A stretch of DNA of 64,000 bases, from assembly GCF_000720175.1 (NCBI RefSeq), contig NZ_JOIX01000033.1, forward strand, positions 1-64,000. Direction: 5' to 3'. The stretch comes from Streptomyces sp. NRRL S-337. GTDB taxonomy: Bacteria > Actinomycetota > Actinomycetes > Streptomycetales > Streptomycetaceae. The position numbers and the translations under genes are program-made. Below the pieces are notes generated by a model. That model searched no databases and was not told where the DNA came from. It saw only the letters and a program-made list of their open reading frames with translations. How positions within the stretch are numbered: position 1 is the stretch's first letter; every line of letters begins with the position of its first letter. Positions 52,428 through 60,481 of the stretch are shown piece after piece.

Positions 52428-53960
52428 ATGCCACCTCTCGTCCGCCCGGTACGCCCCACCGACACCCTCACCCGCGACGCGCTCGCCGTCCTCCAGCCCG
52501 GCTTCACCGGCACCACCGCCCCCGACTGGCTGCTGCGCCGGCTCGGCGAGGGCCTGACCACGGTCGGCCTCTTCGGCCGCAACGTGGCGAACCCCGGCCA
52601 ACTGGCCGCGCTGACCGGCCGGTTGCGCACGGAACGCCCGGACGTCCTGGTCGCCGTCGACGAGGAGGGCGGCGACGTCACCCGCCTCGAAGTGCGCGGC
52701 GGCTCCTCCTTCCCCGGCAACCACGCGCTGGGCGCCGTCGACGACCCGGCCCTGACCCGCGCGGTCGCCCGGGAACTCGGCCGCCGGCTGGCCGAGTGCG
52801 GCATCACCCTCAACTGGGCACCGTCCGCCGACGTCAACTCCAACCCGGACAACCCGGTCATCGGCGTCCGCTCCTTCGGCGCCGACCCGCACCTGGTCGC
52901 CCGGCACACGGCCGCCTACGTCGAGGGCCTGCAGTCCGCCGGCGTGGCCGCCTGCACCAAGCACTTCCCCGGCCACGGCGACACCGCCGTCGACTCCCAC
53001 CTCGACCTGCCGCGGATCGCCGCCGACCTGGCCACCCTCCAGGAGCGCGAACTCGTACCGTTCCGCGCCGCGATCGCGGCCGGCACCCGCGCCGTGATGA
53101 GCGCCCACATCCTGCTGCCCGCACTGGACGGCGACCGCCCCGCCACGCTCAGCCCGGCCGCCCTGCACGGCCTGCTGCGCGCCCCCGTCACCGAGGGCGG
53201 CCTCGGCTTCGACGGCCTGATCGTCACCGACGGCATGGAGATGCAGGCCGTCTCCGCCACCTACGGCATCGCACATGGCAGCGTGCTCGCCCTCGCGGCC
53301 GGCGCGGACGCGATCTGCGTGGGCGGCGGCCTCGCCGACGAGGACATCGTGCTGCGGCTGCGCGACGCCCTGGTGGCGGCGGTGCGCGACGGCGAACTGC
53401 CGGAGGAGCGGCTGGCCGACGCCGCGGCACGGGTGCGCGCCCTGGCGCGCTGGACCCGGGACGCGGGGGAGGGGGCCGCCCCCGCGCCGGGGATCGGCCT
53501 CACCGCCGCCCGGCGCGCCCTGCGCCGCACCGCGGGCGGCCAGCCCTACGCACCGCTCACCGGCGCCGCCTACGTCGCGGCGTTCACCCCGCTCGCCAAC
53601 ATCGCGGTCGGCGACGAGACTCCGTGGGGCGTCGCCGCCGAACTGGCCCGCCTGCTGCCGGGCACCGACACCGGCACCTACACCGCGGACGCCGCCGCCG
53701 CGGCCGGGACCCCGGCACTGGTCGAGGGTCTGCTCACCGCGGCCGCCGGCCGCCGGATCGTGGCCGTCGTCCGCGATGTCCACCGCCACCCCTGGATGGC
53801 CGACGCCCTGGCCGCCCTCCTGGCCGCCCGCCCCGGCACCGCCGTCGTCGAAATGGGCGTCCCCCAGGCCCCGCCGCGGGGCGCCCTCCACCTCGCCACC
53901 CACGGCGCCGCCCGGGTCTGCGGCCAGGCCGCGGCCGAGGCCCTCACCGGGCGCCTCTGA
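52428..53960 (+). CDS. dasD: Glycoside hydrolase family 3 beta-N-acetylglucosaminidase DasD
   Basis: 510-aa GH3 enzyme that splits chitobiose into GlcNAc. The acid/base region KHFPGHGDTAVDSH begins at K178-H179, and the nucleophile is D268 in VTDGMEM. The N-terminal catalytic barrel (about 1-345) is followed by a smaller second domain. No signal peptide is visible, so it should act on imported disaccharides. It begins 8 bp after dasC and converges on nagB. Tandem repeats start at its stop codon. Confidence 0.92.
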   Translation: MPPLVRPVRPTDTLTRDALAVLQPGFTGTTAPDWLLRRLGEGLTTVGLFGRNVANPGQLAALTGRLRTERPDVLVAVDEEGGDVTRLEVRGGSSFPGNHALGAVDDPALTRAVARELGRRLAECGITLNWAPSADVNSNPDNPVIGVRSFGADPHLVARHTAAYVEGLQSAGVAACTKHFPGHGDTAVDSHLDLPRIAADLATLQERELVPFRAAIAAGTRAVMSAHILLPALDGDRPATLSPAALHGLLRAPVTEGGLGFDGLIVTDGMEMQAVSATYGIAHGSVLALAAGADAICVGGGLADEDIVLRLRDALVAAVRDGELPEERLADAAARVRALARWTRDAGEGAAPAPGIGLTAARRALRRTAGGQPYAPLTGAAYVAAFTPLANIAVGDETPWGVAAELARLLPGTDTGTYTADAAAAAGTPALVEGLLTAAAGRRIVAVVRDVHRHPWMADALAALLAARPGTAVVEMGVPQAPPRGALHLATHGAARVCGQAAAEALTGRL

Positions 53961-54005
53961 AACACGGACCGGCTGAAACACGGACCGGCCGGGATACGGA
54001 CCGGC
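53958..54005. repeat. 16-bp tandem repeat at the dasD stop codon
   Basis: TGAAACACGGACCGGC occurs at 53958-53973 and 53974-53989, with a variant CGGGATACGGACCGGC at 53990-54005. The first unit starts with the dasD stop codon. Confidence 0.8.
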
Positions 54006-54066
54006 CGGGACGCTCCGCGTGGGAACGCCCCGGCCGGGCCGTGTGCGGGCGCGCCCCGCGGGCGGG

Positions 54067-54849
54067 TCAGATGCCCTGCCACTCCGGCTTCGCCGCGTAG
54101 GTGGCGCGGAAGTACTCGGCGAGCTTCAGCTTGCCGGCCGCGGCCTCGTCGACGACGACCGTGGCGTGCGGGTGCAGCTGGAGCGCGGAGGCCGGGACCA
54201 GCGCGGCCACCGGGCCCTCCACCGCATGGGCCACCGCGTCCGCCTTGCCCTCACCGGTGGCCAGCAGCACCAGGTGCCGGGCCTCCAGGATGGTGCCGAT
54301 GCCCTGGGTGATGACGTGGTGCGGGACCTCGTCGAGGCTGTCGAAGAACCGGGCGTTGTCCTCCCGGGTCTGCCGGGTCAGCGTCTTGATGCGGGTCCGC
54401 GACGCCAGCGAGGAGCAGGGCTCGTTGAAGCCGATGTGCCCGTCGGTGCCGATGCCGAGCAGCTGGAGGTCCACCCCGCCGGCCTCGCCCAGCGCCCGGT
54501 CGTACGCCTCGCAGGCGGCCTGGACGTCCTCCGCCGTACCGTCCGGCCCCATGAACGCGCCCTCGTCCAGACCGAGCGGCTCGACCACCTCGCGCAGCAC
54601 CACCGAGCGGTAGGACTCGGGGTGCCCGGCCGGCAGCCCGACGTACTCGTCGAGCTGGCAGATCCGGGTCCGCGAGGCGTCCACCTCGCCGGCCCTGACC
54701 TTCGCCGCCAGCGCCTGGTAGATGGGCAGCGGGGTCGAGCCGGTGGCCACCCCCAGCAGCGCATCGGGCTTGCGCCGCACCAGGGTGGCGATGGCCTCCG
54801 CGATCAGCTCGCCGCCTGCCGTGGCGTCCGGAACGATGACAACTTCCAC
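54067..54849 (-). CDS. nagB: Glucosamine-6-phosphate deaminase
   Basis: 260-aa enzyme converting glucosamine-6-phosphate to fructose-6-phosphate and ammonia, the last step of aminosugar use. Conserved segments are GVATGSTPLPIYQAL (phosphate loop), CQLDEYVGLP with the catalytic Asp, and LGIGTDGHIGFNEPCSS. GTG 54849 starts VEVVIVPDATAGG. A dre-like site lies at 54916-54931, so DasR should control it. Confidence 0.95.
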   Translation of the reverse strand: MEVVIVPDATAGGELIAEAIATLVRRKPDALLGVATGSTPLPIYQALAAKVRAGEVDASRTRICQLDEYVGLPAGHPESYRSVVLREVVEPLGLDEGAFMGPDGTAEDVQAACEAYDRALGEAGGVDLQLLGIGTDGHIGFNEPCSSLASRTRIKTLTRQTREDNARFFDSLDEVPHHVITQGIGTILEARHLVLLATGEGKADAVAHAVEGPVAALVPASALQLHPHATVVVDEAAAGKLKLAEYFRATYAAKPEWQGI

Positions 54850-54915
54850 GCTTGGCCTGCCGTTCTGGAGAAGGGTCCGAGGGGTCCGAAGGGCCTGAAA
54901 GGGCCCATGAAGTGA

Positions 54916-54931
54916 GGTGGTATAGACCAAT
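54916..54931. promoter_or_regulatory. dre-like DasR site upstream of nagB
   Basis: GGTGGTATAGACCAAT matches the reverse complement of the DasR consensus (AGTGGTCTAGACCAGT) at 13 of 16 positions, 67 bp upstream of the nagB start codon. Confidence 0.85.
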
Positions 54932-55022
54932 CTATCAGAGGGTGGGCCCCCGGACCGGGTGGCGGCGCCGAACGGCGGGCGGCGGCTTTCCGTCGGTACG
55001 GTGGCCGGCGGGTGAGGCGGCG

Positions 55023-55802
55023 TCAGAGCAGGCCGCCACCCGTCGCGTCGATCCACTGCCCGGTCACCCACCGGCTGTCGTCCGAGGCCAGGAAGGCCAC
55101 GATGTCGGCGATCTCCGCGCCGCCCGCGACCCGGCCCAGCGGCGACAGCCCGCGCACCCGCACCCGGGCCGCGGCGTTGCCCTCGCCCCGCAGCCAGCCG
55201 GCGTTCATGTCGGTGTCCACCGCCCCCGGCGCCACCGCGTTGACCGTGATGCCGCGCGGCCCCAGGTCCTTGGCGAGGGTCGAGGTGAAGACGTCGACGG
55301 CCCCCTTCGACATGGCGTACGCGATCAGCTCCGGCTTCGCGGCGCCGCGGGTCAGGCCGGTGGAGACATTGACGATCCGCCCGCCGTCGCGCAGCCGGGA
55401 CAGCCCCCGCTGCACCAGGAAGAACGGCGCCTTGGTGTTGACCGCGAAGAGGCGGTCGAAGTCCTCCTCGGTGAGCGCGCCGATCCCCTTGAGCGTCCCG
55501 TCCACCGCCTTGTTGATTCCGGCGTTGTTGACCAGGACGTCCAGCCCCGCGGCCTGCTCGTCGAACGCGGCCCACAGCGCTTCGGCGTCCCCCGGCACGC
55601 CCAGCTCCGCCTGGACGGTGAAGGCCGTCCCGCCCGCGGCCTCGATCGCCGCGACGGTCTCCTTCGCCGCCGCCTCGTCGTGGCCGTAGTGGACGGCCAC
55701 CCGGGCGCCGTCCCGCCCCAGCCGTTCCGAGATCGCCCGGCCGATCCCCCTGCCGCCGCCGGTGACCAGTGCCGTCCTGCCGCTGAGCGCACCCATGGAC
55801 AT
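55023..55802 (-). CDS. Classical SDR oxidoreductase
   Basis: 259-aa short-chain dehydrogenase. The cofactor motif is VTGGGRGIGRA, the NNAG motif is VLVNNAGINKA, and the catalytic triad Ser, Tyr (YAMSK) and Lys are present. The C-terminal SRWVTGQWIDATGGGLL is typical of FabG-like enzymes. Substrate unknown. The upstream region contains CGCTCGGTCCAGA, which resembles operators seen ahead of SDR genes controlled by TetR-family repressors; no such regulator is adjacent. Confidence 0.86.
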   Translation of the reverse strand: MSMGALSGRTALVTGGGRGIGRAISERLGRDGARVAVHYGHDEAAAKETVAAIEAAGGTAFTVQAELGVPGDAEALWAAFDEQAAGLDVLVNNAGINKAVDGTLKGIGALTEEDFDRLFAVNTKAPFFLVQRGLSRLRDGGRIVNVSTGLTRGAAKPELIAYAMSKGAVDVFTSTLAKDLGPRGITVNAVAPGAVDTDMNAGWLRGEGNAAARVRVRGLSPLGRVAGGAEIADIVAFLASDDSRWVTGQWIDATGGGLL

Positions 55803-56286
55803 GTGCCCCTCCCCATCCGTGTCCGGTGCCCCCGCCGCGCGGGCGCACCGCTCCGTCCGCCGGGCGACGTGTTTTGTATCGCTCGGTCCAGAATGACGTT
55901 AGCACGCATCCCGGGTCGCGCGGTACGGAAACGTGGATCATCGAGCCGGGCCGTCACCGGCCCCGGAAACACCCGCGGGCCGCGGCGCCGGGACAGGACC
56001 CTCAACCTGTCATCGGCACCGCAGCCCGGAGCTGACATCGGCCGGCCCCGCCGTACGGACGATGGGCTCCCCCTTGTGCGGTGGGGTCGCCGTCCCGTCC
56101 TGGGACCGGTCGATCGGAGGCCTCGGCGCAGTCAGGGCAGAGAGCGCTTCGGGCCTCGTTCCGTCCTCCTGTGCGGGGAGGGCGGAGGTCTTTGCTGAAT
56201 TCTGGACTAGACCATTCTCACTTGTCCATGCCCTTGCGGGGACAACACTCATACCGTACGCCGGTAGGCTCCAAGACGTGCCCTCC
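55803..56286. other. 484-bp region between the SDR and pdtaS genes
   Basis: No convincing gene. The SDR-proximal end carries GTATCGCTCGGTCCAGA (55877-55893), a TetR-operator-like motif. The pdtaS-proximal end contains a dre-like DasR site at 56201-56216 and a -35-like TTGTCC (56223-56228). The middle is featureless GC-rich DNA. Confidence 0.5.
56201..56216. promoter_or_regulatory. dre-like DasR site upstream of pdtaS
   Basis: TCTGGACTAGACCATT matches ACTGGTCTAGACCACT at 13 of 16 positions, with the central CTAGACCA intact. It lies 71 bp upstream of the pdtaS start codon. Confidence 0.7.
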
Positions 56287-57759
56287 ATGAACGATCTCGT
56301 ACGCCAGCACACCGCTCTGAGCGACTCCGACCTCGAGTGGCTCCATCTGCTGGTCTCGGAGTGGCAGCTGCTCTCCGACCTGTCCTTCGCCGATCTCGTC
56401 CTCTGGGTCCCGACGCTCGACGGCACCCGTTACGTCTCGGTCGCCCAGATGCGTCCCAACACCGGCCCCACTTCCTACCAGGACGACATGGTCGGCCACC
56501 TCGTTCCCCGGGGACGCCGGCCGATGCTGGATTCCGCCTTGGACGAGGGCCGCATCGTACGCGAGGGCGACCCGGAGTGGCGAGAGGAAGTTCCGGTCCG
56601 GGTCGAGTCCATCCCGGTACGGCGCGAGGGCCGGGTGCTCGGCGTGATCGCCCGGAACACCAATCTGCTGACCGTACGCACCCCCAGCCGGCTGGAGCTC
56701 ACCTACCTCCAGAGCGCCTCCGACCTCGCCCAGATGATCGCTGCCGGAACGTTTCCGTTCCCGGGCCAGCAGGTCGACATGGATGCCTCGCCGCGCGCCG
56801 GCGACGGGCTGATCCGGCTCGACGCGGACGGCATCGTCCAGTACGCCAGCCCCAACGCGCTCTCCGCCTACCACCGGCTCGGTCTCGCCGCGGACCTCGT
56901 GGGCCACCACCTCGGGCAGGCCACCGCCGAACTGGCCCCGGCCCGCGGCCCGGTGGACGAGGCCCTGGTCAAGCTGGCCAGCGGCTGGGCGCCCCGGGAA
57001 TTCGAGGTCGAGGGCAATGACGGCGTGATTCAATTGCGCGCCATTCCGCTCAAACCGAAGGGCACGCATATCGGTTCCCTGGTGCTGCTGCGGGACGTCA
57101 CCGAACTGCGCCGGCGCGAACGGGAACTGATCACCAAAGACGCGACCATCCGGGAAATCCACCACAGGGTGAAGAACAATTTGCAGACAGTGGCCGCGCT
57201 GCTACGGCTGCAGTCCCGCCGGATGGATTCCGAGCAGGGCCGCGAGGCGCTCAACGAGGCCGTGCGCAGGGTGGGTTCGATCGCGATCGTGCACGAGACG
57301 CTGTCCCAGAACCTCGACGAACGGGTCCAGTTCGACGAGATCGCCGACCGGGTGCTGGCCATGGTCGCGGAGATCTCCCCGGGCAAGGTGACCACCCGCC
57401 GCACCGGGCGGTTCGGCATCCTCGACGCCGAGGTGGCCACCCCACTGTCGATGGTCCTCACCGAAATCCTGCAGAACGCCCTGGAGCACGCCTTCGACCA
57501 GGCCGAGCAGGGCGTCGTCGAGGTGGGCGCGGTGCGCGGCGGCAGCCGGACCGACCCCCGGCTGATCGTCACCGTCCAGGACAACGGCCGCGGCCTGCCC
57601 GAGGACTTCGACCCGCAGCGCGCCGGAAACCTCGGGCTGCAGATCGTACGGACCCTGGTGGAAGGGGAGTTGGGCGGCACCTTCGACATGGTGCGGGCAC
57701 CCGAGCGCGGCACCCGGGTCCTCCTCGACATCCCCGTACGGCCGGAGAAGCCGCACTAG
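56287..57759 (+). CDS. pdtaS: Sensor histidine kinase PdtaS
   Basis: 490-aa soluble kinase with GAF (about 20-150), PAS (about 170-275) and HisKA_2/HATPase domains. H292 in REIHHRVKNNLQ is the phospho-acceptor (H293 follows). The N-box is LTEILQNALEHAF, and the G-boxes are DNGRGLP and GNLGLQIVRTL. This architecture and the neighbouring whiB1-type gene match mycobacterial PdtaS, whose partner PdtaR is an RNA-binding antiterminator. No response regulator is adjacent here. ATG 56287 is favoured; GTG 56278 is an alternative. Confidence 0.9.
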   Translation: MNDLVRQHTALSDSDLEWLHLLVSEWQLLSDLSFADLVLWVPTLDGTRYVSVAQMRPNTGPTSYQDDMVGHLVPRGRRPMLDSALDEGRIVREGDPEWREEVPVRVESIPVRREGRVLGVIARNTNLLTVRTPSRLELTYLQSASDLAQMIAAGTFPFPGQQVDMDASPRAGDGLIRLDADGIVQYASPNALSAYHRLGLAADLVGHHLGQATAELAPARGPVDEALVKLASGWAPREFEVEGNDGVIQLRAIPLKPKGTHIGSLVLLRDVTELRRRERELITKDATIREIHHRVKNNLQTVAALLRLQSRRMDSEQGREALNEAVRRVGSIAIVHETLSQNLDERVQFDEIADRVLAMVAEISPGKVTTRRTGRFGILDAEVATPLSMVLTEILQNALEHAFDQAEQGVVEVGAVRGGSRTDPRLIVTVQDNGRGLPEDFDPQRAGNLGLQIVRTLVEGELGGTFDMVRAPERGTRVLLDIPVRPEKPH

Positions 57760-57848
57760 GCAGCAGCGGGGGAGGTCCCCCGGGGGAAATCCCGCCGGCC
57801 GGGTGCGGTGGCCGGCCCGGCCCCGTCGTCGGGCCCGGAACAGCAACA

Positions 57849-57874
57849 AGCCCCGGACCGATCGGTCCGGGGCT
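57849..57874. terminator. Bidirectional palindromic terminator
   Basis: A perfect 26-bp palindrome centred on GATC, with arms AGCCCCGGACC/GGTCCGGGGCT, lies between the convergent pdtaS and wblE genes. A-rich and T-rich flanks suit both directions. Confidence 0.8.
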
Positions 57875-57971
57875 CAAAGCTATTGCGATGCGATAACGAC
57901 CGGGCTTCTCAGCGCCGTGCGTGCATCGGGGGTACTGCGCGCTGCGGCTCGGGGGCCACGGGGCGGCTGGC

Positions 57972-58229
57972 TCAGGCGCTGGCGTTGCGCGCCCGGTTGC
58001 GAGCTGCACGGCGCTTCATCGCGCGGCGCTCGTCCTCGCTCAGACCACCCCAGACGCCGGAGTCCTGGCCGGACTCAAGCGCCCACTGCAGGCACTGCTC
58101 CATGACGGGGCAGCGGCGGCAGACGGCCTTGGCTTCCTCGATCTGCAGCAGCGCAGGACCGGTGTTGCCGATAGGGAAGAAGAGCTCGGGGTCTTCCTCG
58201 CGGCAAACGGCGCGGTGACGCCAGTCCAT
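57972..58229 (-). CDS. wblE: WhiB1/WblE iron-sulfur regulator
   Basis: 85-aa WhiB-like protein, orthologue of mycobacterial WhiB1. It has cluster cysteines C9, C37, C40 and C46, the GVWGG turn (58-62) and a basic C-terminal region (RRAMKRRAARNRARN). No AT-hook, unlike wblC. WhiB1 binds nitric oxide via the cluster and contacts the principal sigma factor. ATG 58229 is preceded by AGGAGATGGAGCAGCC. A CRP-type site lies 43 bp upstream. Confidence 0.92.
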   Translation of the reverse strand: MDWRHRAVCREEDPELFFPIGNTGPALLQIEEAKAVCRRCPVMEQCLQWALESGQDSGVWGGLSEDERRAMKRRAARNRARNASA

Positions 58230-58548
58230 GGCTGCTCCATCTCCTCGTGTGACGGGATCGTTGCTTGTGAATGTGAACGCTTTCACGAATCCCCCAACAA
58301 GGGAAGGGCCGAACTCCAGTTGCGAACTGGTGCGGTCCTGGGAATGAGGAGGAGGATTCGGGCTCTCAAGGGGGCCGGTAAAGCGGCCGTCCCGATCGCC
58401 ATGAAGAGACTCGCAAACCTCGGCGGCGGATACAACCCCTTCCGGAAACTTTTTTTTGATTCCTTGGTGTCGCCTCGGTCACAGCCGTCATTCCAGGGGG
58501 TGGGAACCAGCCTAAACGTTCGAGTGAAAGGACTTTGGGCCCTACTGC
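58230..58548. other. 319-bp region between wblE and the lipid kinase gene
   Basis: No gene is seen. It holds a CRP-type palindrome near wblE (58272-58287), the wblE ribosome site, and an oligo-A/T run (58451-58458) unusual for this genome. The rest has no recognised feature. Confidence 0.5.
58272..58287. promoter_or_regulatory. CRP-type site upstream of wblE
   Basis: TGTGAACGCTTTCACG matches TGTGA-N6-TCACA at 9 of 10 fixed positions and contains the palindrome GTGAACGCTTTCAC. In M. tuberculosis whiB1 is known to be controlled by the CRP homologue. Confidence 0.6.
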
Positions 58549-59541
58549 TCACACAATCACACGCAGTGCACGGCGAACGCCTGTGAACGTCACACTCGTG
58601 CGCAGCCCCAGGTGGTCGCCGTCCATCTGGAAGGGCAGCGGCACCTGCGAATGCAAGGTGAAGTTCGTGAGGTCGTGAAGTGAGAGCGCATGCTTGCCAT
58701 GGGGGCCGCGCTCCGGGGTTGACGTGAGCAGCTGCGTGGCATAACGGGCCACCGCCGAGGGGGACAGCTTGCTCAGTGCGAACAGATCGAGGGCCGTGTC
58801 GAACGAGGCGTCCGGGGACGGATAGATCGGACGGTTGCCCAGGTAGGACCACGGAGCGGTGTTGCAGATTATGGCCAGCGCCAGGTTCTCGACGATCTCC
58901 GCCGCACCCTGCGCGCCGTCCTCGCCGCCCGGGCGTTCGAGGGTGATGACCCCCTGCCGGCGGTTCGCCTCCCCCAGGAACTGCCGTACGACCTGTCGCA
59001 TATACAGGGCATGCGTCGAACGCTTGCCGCGTTCCCGCTGCTGTTCGACCCGGCCGACGACCCCGGCGTCGAAACCGAAGCCCGCGCAGAACGTGAACCA
59101 GCGCTCCGGAACGCCCTCGTCCTCCGTACCCGGGGTGCCCGCGGCGAGCCCCAGACCGATGGTGCGCTCACTGCCGTCGCGCAGCGCGTCCAGGAGGGCG
59201 CCGGTGGCCTCCACCACATCGTTGGGCAGCCCGAGGGCCCGGGCGAAGACGTTGGTGGAGCCGCCGGGGACCACGGCCAGCCGGGGGTGCGACTCGGGAT
59301 CGGGTCCGTTCGCCAGCAGACCGTTGACGACCTCGTTGACCGTGCCGTCCCCGCCCAGCGCCACGACCAGCTCGGTCTCCCCGCCCTCGGTGGCCTGCCG
59401 GGCAAGATCCCGGGCGTGCCCGCGGTACCGGGTCTCGGCGACCTCCAGCTTGAGGTCGCTGGCGAGGGCGTGGGCGAGGACCTCGCGGGTGCGCGCACTG
59501 GTGGTGGTAGCAGCGGGATTGACCACGAGGAGAGCGCGCAT
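58549..59541 (-). CDS. Diacylglycerol/lipid kinase family protein
   Basis: 330-aa member of the DAGK catalytic-domain family (DgkB/YegS type). The ATP-binding motif is LVVALGGDGTVNEVVNG near 57-73, followed by VVPGGSTNVFARALGLP. The C-terminal beta-rich domain ends in HLGLRTSVTFTGVRRALRV. The substrate may be diacylglycerol or another lipid. ATG 59541 starts MRALLVVNPAA, a typical N-terminus for the family. Confidence 0.9.
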   Translation of the reverse strand: MRALLVVNPAATTTSARTREVLAHALASDLKLEVAETRYRGHARDLARQATEGGETELVVALGGDGTVNEVVNGLLANGPDPESHPRLAVVPGGSTNVFARALGLPNDVVEATGALLDALRDGSERTIGLGLAAGTPGTEDEGVPERWFTFCAGFGFDAGVVGRVEQQRERGKRSTHALYMRQVVRQFLGEANRRQGVITLERPGGEDGAQGAAEIVENLALAIICNTAPWSYLGNRPIYPSPDASFDTALDLFALSKLSPSAVARYATQLLTSTPERGPHGKHALSLHDLTNFTLHSQVPLPFQMDGDHLGLRTSVTFTGVRRALRVIV

Positions 59542-59637
59542 GTGCAGCAGCGTACCTACCTGCCGGTACCGGGCTCACGCCCCGTCCGCATCCAGGGCGT
59601 TCCGGGAAGCGGGGGCCGCCGGCGCTACCCTGCTGGG

Positions 59638-60093
59638 GTGAGCAGTCAGCAGAAGCAGTCCGTGAAGCGCCCCGCCGGCGCCCCCGCCGCGCCCGCACCG
59701 GCCGGTCCGCGGCCCGCCCGGCTGAGCGCCGCCGCGGCCCTCACCGGGATCGAGGGCCTCGCCCTGGCCGCCCTCGGTACGTACATGCTGATCATGGGGC
59801 TCACGGGCTCGCCGGACAGCCCGCAGCAGGCGGAGATGGGCGGGGTGACGGTGCTCGCGCTGGCCGTGCTGCCGCTGGTCGCCGCGCGCGGACTGTGGCT
59901 GCGCCGCCGCTGGAGCCGGGGCCCCTCGCTGATCACCCAGATCGTCGCCCTGCCGGTGGCCTGGACGCTGGTGCACGGCGGGGGCGCGCTGGTCGCGGGC
60001 GGCGTCGCGCTGGCGCTGGCCGCGCTGGTCGTCCTCGTCCTGCTGGTCAACCCTACGGCTACGGAGGCGTTGGGGATCGCTCCGCGGGAGTAG
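59638..60093 (+). CDS. Four-helix integral membrane protein
   Basis: 151-aa protein with a Pro/Ala-rich N-terminus (about 1-27) and about four hydrophobic helices. No recognised family. GTG 59638 starts VSSQQKQSVKRPAG. It is divergent from the lipid kinase gene (96 bp) and conserved at this place in Streptomyces as far as I recall. Confidence 0.75.
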   Translation: MSSQQKQSVKRPAGAPAAPAPAGPRPARLSAAAALTGIEGLALAALGTYMLIMGLTGSPDSPQQAEMGGVTVLALAVLPLVAARGLWLRRRWSRGPSLITQIVALPVAWTLVHGGGALVAGGVALALAALVVLVLLVNPTATEALGIAPRE

Positions 60094-60481
60094 GGGCTTC
60101 CCACGTAGCCGTCTGTCCCGCCGCGGTTGTTGCTCGCCGTTGCGCTTTGCGGTGCCCCGCACGTACTTGGCCGTCCCGCCGTGGGGCGTCTCGCCGTTGC
60201 GCCTGCGGCGGGCTGGGTGGGTGTTGGGTGCGGTGACGGGCCTCCGGGACCGGTGTTGGGGACTGCTGTCGCTTTACGTCCCGAACACCGGCCCCTGCGG
60301 CCCGTCCCCTCCCGTTGGGGGAGGGAAGACGTGGGTGGGGGTGGATGTCAGCGGGGTAGGCGCGTGCGGGATGTGAAAGGCCCCGTAGGGGTAGGTCGAA
60401 CGGATTCCCTAGGGGATCCGAACGCCCCCTGCGGGGCCACAACGTTGGCGGGTGGGTGGGTATTCCCGCGGCTACGGTGGG
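60094..60481. repeat. 388-bp intergenic region with repeat-like, hairpin-rich DNA
   Basis: No gene. It contains recurring pieces (CTCGCCGTTGCGC twice, CCCCTGCGG twice) and hairpins: CCGGTGTT with AACACCGG near 60260-60290, and a near-perfect CGGAT-CCC/GGG-ATCCG palindrome at 60401-60420. It has the look of a dispersed Streptomyces intergenic repeat; whether it recurs elsewhere cannot be judged here. The sigH terminator is probably within. Confidence 0.45.
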
